A stretch of DNA of 7,360 nt from positions 1-7,360 of the forward strand of contig CALCML010000307.1 of NCBI GenBank assembly GCA_937967765.1, in the 5' to 3' direction. Positions 4,920 through 7,360 of the stretch are shown in pieces. Numbering within the stretch: the first letter of the stretch is position 1; each line of letters begins with the position of its first letter. The translations under genes and the position numbers were made by a program. The notes beneath the pieces are model-generated. The model was not told the origin of the DNA. It searched no databases and was given only the letters and a program-made list of their open reading frames with translations. The stretch comes from an uncultured Carnobacterium sp. GTDB taxonomy: Bacteria; Bacillota; Bacilli; Lactobacillales; Aerococcaceae.

Positions 4920-6812
4920 TTATCGAATCGCCTGAATAAACGACTCTACATTTTTTGCTTCTAATAAACACATCATTTTGTCCGGGGAGTCCAGTTGCTT
5001 CCCGAGCCATCGTAAGAAGAGTTGCATGAATTCCATATCCTCTTCCTTCAACGCGAGTAAGATGACGAGTTTCACTGGGAAATGATTCCACTGAATCGGC
5101 TCTCTTAATACCGCGATTGAAATCATCGAGCGGTTGCTAGATGGATGTAACGGATGCGGAATCGCAATCGAATAATCGAAATCCGTCGAAGAGAGACTTT
5201 CACGTTTCATGACAGATGGTAGAAAGTCTTCATTCACGATGCCTGCTTCTTCTAAGTGCGAACCCATTTGCTGTAGGATTTCTTCTCGGCTCGTCGCCTC
5301 CACATTCGCATAGAAGAAAGCTTCATCCATCAACTGCCCAATTTGCGTGCGAATCGTTTCACTCATCTTCTGAGTTTCTAACGTATTCATCACTCGAATC
5401 AGCTGAATCTCATCTTGCGTATTGAAAAATAGTCCTAATCGAACGACTGGAATCGCAACGGATGGTTCCATCTGCTCAAAAGTGATGAGTAAATCAGCCT
5501 CGTAAAACTCCGTCACACCTGTAGTGAACGTCGCTTCTTCGGCTACAAAATCCAAGCGATGTTGGAACTGCTCCTTCAATCGCTCCACACTTCCAGCAAT
5601 CAACGGATATTGCGTATTCGCGATAAGGACCGCGCGTAGTTTCGCGTTTGTCGCTCCTTGCATATAAGCTGCACCAATATGCAGTGCCAGGAAACCAATT
5701 TCCTCTTCGGTAATTTGGCATTGCAGCTCGCTCATCAAATACTGACTCACGGAAACTGCCGTATCAAACACTAGCGGATATTGTCGTTTAAAGGTTTGCA
5801 CATAATGATTAGGTAGGCTTAAGTTCATCTGTACTCGTTCGAGTAATCCTTGTAAGTGCAATTGGAATCGCACCTTGAATTCCTTTTGATCCACAAACGA
5901 GATGCCCATCCACTGAAAGAGTCGCTCATCAATAGCGTTCGTTAGTTCTTCTAATCGAATGGTTTTTCCTTTGAAATGAACTTCTGATTGAAAGGCATTT
6001 GAATTATGATACGCCTTTAAGAGTTTTGCATAGGAAAGAATTTCTCCTTCCGGAATCTCTTTGTCGCCTAGAATCTCTTTAAAAATCGATTGAACAATCG
6101 TTGCTTCGACTTCTAAATCTAGTTTTTCTACAACACTCTCTTGCACCGTTTGTCCATGACGAATTCGTTGCAAGACTAATCCTAAATGCAATAGTAAAAA
6201 CGGCATGAGTGTTTTACGAATCGAATAGCGATATTCTTTTAATTTCGCCCAAATAATCGCCTCTAATTGCTCCATATCCAACTCAGGGTACACATTCATG
6301 AGCTCTGAACTATTCAAGAAGTCTTCGTTTAATTCTTTTTTCAGTAGTTCTCGATACAATTTTCGCTTGCTGGCTTCTGGCCCTTCTAATACAAGCGCCC
6401 CATTCTTCGTCACGAGTTCCAGACCGTCGTATTCTTCCAGTTGTTGTTGGACACGAATGCGGTCTATATCAAACGTTTTAGCGCTTACAAAACATTGTTC
6501 GCAAAAACCTTCGATGGAAACACCCTCCCCATTGAACAAGAGTTGCTTCAATAAATTTGCGCTTCTTTCTGCGCTATCTTGCGGGGTTCGTAGTAAACTT
6601 TCTGGATCTACATATCGATTTTGTTGGAAAGCCACGAGACGATATCCTTTTTGGCGATCCGCTTCGATAATATGCGGCATTTCTCGATTGATTTGTTCGA
6701 TATCGGAACGCACTGTTCTTGCGCTAACGCCGAGGCAGGAAGCTAATTCGCGTCCTTTAATCCATTCGTGGCGTGCAAGTAAGTGCAATAGTTGTTGGTG
6801 TCGTTGTTTCAT
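4920..6812 (-). CDS. PRD-containing PTS-type transcriptional regulator (LicR/BglG-like activator)
   Basis: This 630-residue regulator is built as: DeoR/HTH_11-type winged helix at about 1-60 (GRELASCLGVSARTVRSDI), a second Mga-like HTH region at about 80-165, PRD1 at about 175-275 with His209 (LLLHLGLVLQRIRHG), PRD2 at about 290-390 with His319 and His378 (FLALHIGAAYMQ), an EIIB-like domain at about 391-480, and a C-terminal EIIA-like domain (about 490-630) with His553 in AIPHPLHP. In such proteins HPr and the cognate EIIs phosphorylate these His residues to switch DNA binding on substrate supply. The EIIB-like domain starts RAVLIANTQYP and lacks the usual phosphorylatable Cys. ATG at 6812 is chosen because GGAGGG lies 7 bases upstream; an in-frame GTG at 6827 falls inside that ribosome binding site. 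There is no CAT RNA-binding domain, so it is likely a DNA-binding activator rather than an antiterminator. It probably controls its own operon. Confidence 0.93.
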   Translation of the reverse strand: MKQRHQQLLHLLARHEWIKGRELASCLGVSARTVRSDIEQINREMPHIIEADRQKGYRLVAFQQNRYVDPESLLRTPQDSAERSANLLKQLLFNGEGVSIEGFCEQCFVSAKTFDIDRIRVQQQLEEYDGLELVTKNGALVLEGPEASKRKLYRELLKKELNEDFLNSSELMNVYPELDMEQLEAIIWAKLKEYRYSIRKTLMPFLLLHLGLVLQRIRHGQTVQESVVEKLDLEVEATIVQSIFKEILGDKEIPEGEILSYAKLLKAYHNSNAFQSEVHFKGKTIRLEELTNAIDERLFQWMGISFVDQKEFKVRFQLHLQGLLERVQMNLSLPNHYVQTFKRQYPLVFDTAVSVSQYLMSELQCQITEEEIGFLALHIGAAYMQGATNAKLRAVLIANTQYPLIAGSVERLKEQFQHRLDFVAEEATFTTGVTEFYEADLLITFEQMEPSVAIPVVRLGLFFNTQDEIQLIRVMNTLETQKMSETIRTQIGQLMDEAFFYANVEATSREEILQQMGSHLEEAGIVNEDFLPSVMKRESLSSTDFDYSIAIPHPLHPSSNRSMISIAVLREPIQWNHFPVKLVILLALKEEDMEFMQLFLRWLGKQLDSPDKMMCLLEAKNVESFIQAIR

Positions 6813-6819
6813 TAAAAAT

Positions 6820-6825
6820 CCCTCC
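6820..6825 (-). promoter_or_regulatory. Ribosome binding site deciding the regulator start
   Basis: GGAGGG lies 7 bases before ATG 6812. It covers part of the alternative in-frame GTG at 6827-6825, which is therefore unlikely to be the start. Confidence 0.8.
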
Positions 6826-6859
6826 ACCTCAATTTGACTATATCAGATTCTTTGATTCC

Positions 6860-6889
6860 ATTATACCTAAAATCTTTTCCTATTGTTAG
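6860..6889 (-). promoter_or_regulatory. Promoter of the regulator-PTS operon
   Basis: On the minus strand a perfect -10 box TATAAT (6865-6860) is found about 50 bases before the regulator start codon. A weak -35, CTAACA (6889-6884), stands 18 bases upstream, 4 of 6 matches to TTGACA. A poor -35 fits a promoter needing an activator. It is the only strong -10 box I see in the gap after the tRNA terminator. Confidence 0.65.
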
Positions 6890-6893
6890 GAAA
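6876..6893. promoter_or_regulatory. Candidate operator: 18-bp palindrome over the -35 region
   Basis: TTTCCTA-TTGT-TAGGAAA is a perfect 7-bp dyad with a 4-base spacer. It covers the putative -35 hexamer, a position where a dimeric regulator could act. The adjacent PRD regulator is the natural candidate (inference). On the plus strand it is followed by TTTTT, but no plus-strand gene reads into it. Confidence 0.45.
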
Positions 6894-6899
6894 TTTTTA

Positions 6900-7225
6900 G
6901 TCCCTTTTTGAAACATTTCGTAATTTTTCTTACTTTTTGACCGATTTTGGATGATTGGTGTGCTAAGAAAGAAAAAGATGTCTCTTCGATTGAAAAGTTT
7001 CTAATAGTAGCTGTAATAGGGCACCGGCTTGAGCCGAAGTCTCAAGCTCTTTCAAGATTCAAACGACCTCTAGAAAATGACTTTTCAAGAGGTCGTAATT
7101 CACTTTGAATGCTATCCCCTATTACTGGTACTATGGAACTTTTCAACTCTTTCGAGACATCTTTTTCAACTGCTCTACCAAAATTCAGTAAATAAGAAAA
7201 TTACAAATAGTTTCAGCGGTGGGAC
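6900..7225. repeat. Long imperfect inverted repeat with nested hairpins (possible MITE or structured RNA)
   Basis: The non-coding stretch between the tRNA terminator and the operon promoter folds back on itself. Perfectly paired blocks include 6971-6984 with 7154-7167 (14 bp, GAAAAAGATGTCTC), 6990-6999 with 7137-7146 (10 bp, TTGAAAAGTT) and 7013-7021 with 7117-7125 (9 bp). Weaker similarity extends outward: GTCCC at 6900-6904 faces GGGAC at 7221-7225, with TGAAAC, GTAATTTT and ATTTTGG blocks matching in the same order. Inside are hairpins at 7027-7047 (7 bp) and 7063-7096 (9 bp, A-A mismatch, 5 bp, TGAC loop), the latter flanked by ATTCAA/TTGAAT. I see no clear target-site duplication and no credible gene. 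A degenerate miniature inverted-repeat element or a structured RNA are both possible. Confidence 0.65.
7063..7096. repeat. Apical hairpin at the core of the long inverted repeat
   Basis: Perfect 9-bp stem ACGACCTCT / AGAGGTCGT, one A-A mismatch, then 5 bp GAAAA/TTTTC closed by TGAC. No T-run follows on either strand, so it does not look like a terminator. Confidence 0.7.
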
Positions 7226-7275
7226 GGGAAGGACAGAGTGTGTGCTGCGACGGATTGTGCTAAAAATTGGGCAAC

Positions 7276-7299
7276 AAAAAAGGCACCGGAATCGGTGCC
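7276..7299 (-). terminator. Intrinsic terminator of the tRNA-Gln transcript
   Basis: On the minus strand a perfect 7-bp stem GGCACCG / CGGTGCC with an ATTC loop is followed directly by six T. It starts 8 bases after the tRNA 3' end, so it closes the tRNA unit and isolates it from the PTS operon. Confidence 0.9.
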
Positions 7300-7306
7300 T
7301 GTAGGA

Positions 7307-7360
7307 CTGGGGTAGCTGGATTCGAACCAACGAATGACGGAGTCAAAGTCCGTTGCCTTA
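7307..7360 (-). tRNA. tRNA-Gln (anticodon UUG), 3' portion; 5' end beyond the window
   Basis: Read on the minus strand, the anticodon arm is ACGGA-CTTTGAC-TCCGT (7353-7337), giving anticodon TTG at 7346-7344. A five-base variable loop CATTC follows, then the T arm GTTGG-TTCGAAT-CCAGC (7331-7315), the acceptor 3' strand TACCCCA (7314-7308) and discriminator G (7307). The next bases are TCC, so CCA is not encoded and must be added by CCA-transferase. Only the end of the D arm (TAAGGCA) is inside the window. The gene is the last of whatever tRNA unit lies upstream, since a terminator follows at once. Confidence 0.95.

Noticed and set aside
6876..6898. Plus-strand intrinsic terminator (TTTCCTA dyad followed by TTTTT)
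   Set aside because: The stem is A+T rich and no plus-strand gene leads into it. A role as operator on the minus-strand promoter is more likely.
6900..7225. Known housekeeping RNA (6S, RNase P, SRP, tmRNA)
   Set aside because: I could not find the conserved core sequences of these RNAs on either strand; the region is reported only as an inverted repeat.
7077..7304. 75-residue plus-strand reading frame in the intergenic spacer
   Set aside because: It lies across the inverted repeat and the tRNA terminator, has no convincing ribosome binding site, and its translation resembles no family I know.

Overview
The window looks like a chromosomal segment of a low-to-moderate GC Gram-positive bacterium, most likely of the order Lactobacillales. 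The grounds are the strong AGGAGG-type ribosome binding sites, the compact single-strand operon, a tRNA-Gln gene without an encoded CCA end, and a PTS locus with a PRD-type regulator. I cannot name a genus. All genes lie on the minus strand, so transcription runs from high to low coordinates.

Region by region, in the direction of transcription: (1) 7307-7360 is the 3' part of a tRNA-Gln(UUG) gene followed by its own intrinsic terminator (7276-7299). (2) 6813-7275 has no gene. It holds a long imperfect palindrome (6900-7225) with nested hairpins, then a promoter with a perfect TATAAT box and a small palindrome over the -35 region. (3) 4920-6812 encodes a PRD-containing PTS-type transcriptional regulator (LicR/BglG-like, with a winged-HTH N-terminus). 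(4) 4586-4903, 4238-4564 and 2873-4225 encode the EIIA, EIIB and EIIC proteins of a lactose/cellobiose-family (Lac family) phosphotransferase transporter. (5) A hairpin with a T-run (2805-2835) stands between the EIIC gene and the next gene. (6) 2281-2784 encodes a short protein resembling the N-terminal domain of GrdB (glycine/betaine reductase protein B). It is followed by a glycosylasparaginase (1303-2265), an M20-family PepV-like dipeptidase (170-1306) and the start of a CutC-family TIM-barrel protein (1-173, cut by the window edge). The last three overlap by ATGA, so they are probably translationally coupled.

Working hypothesis (inference): this is one catabolic operon for a glycosylated amino acid or small glycopeptide. 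The best guess is a GlcNAc-Asn-like compound, such as is left over from host N-glycoproteins. The PTS would import and phosphorylate the sugar part, the dipeptidase would trim peptide residues, and glycosylasparaginase would release aspartate and a glycosylamine. The GrdB-like and CutC-like proteins have no established role in such a route, so they are the most interesting unknowns. Unusual residues support a non-standard substrate. The EIIC has Asn where the structurally studied ChbC has the sugar-contacting His, and the CutC homologue has Asn where copper-binding relatives have a conserved Cys.
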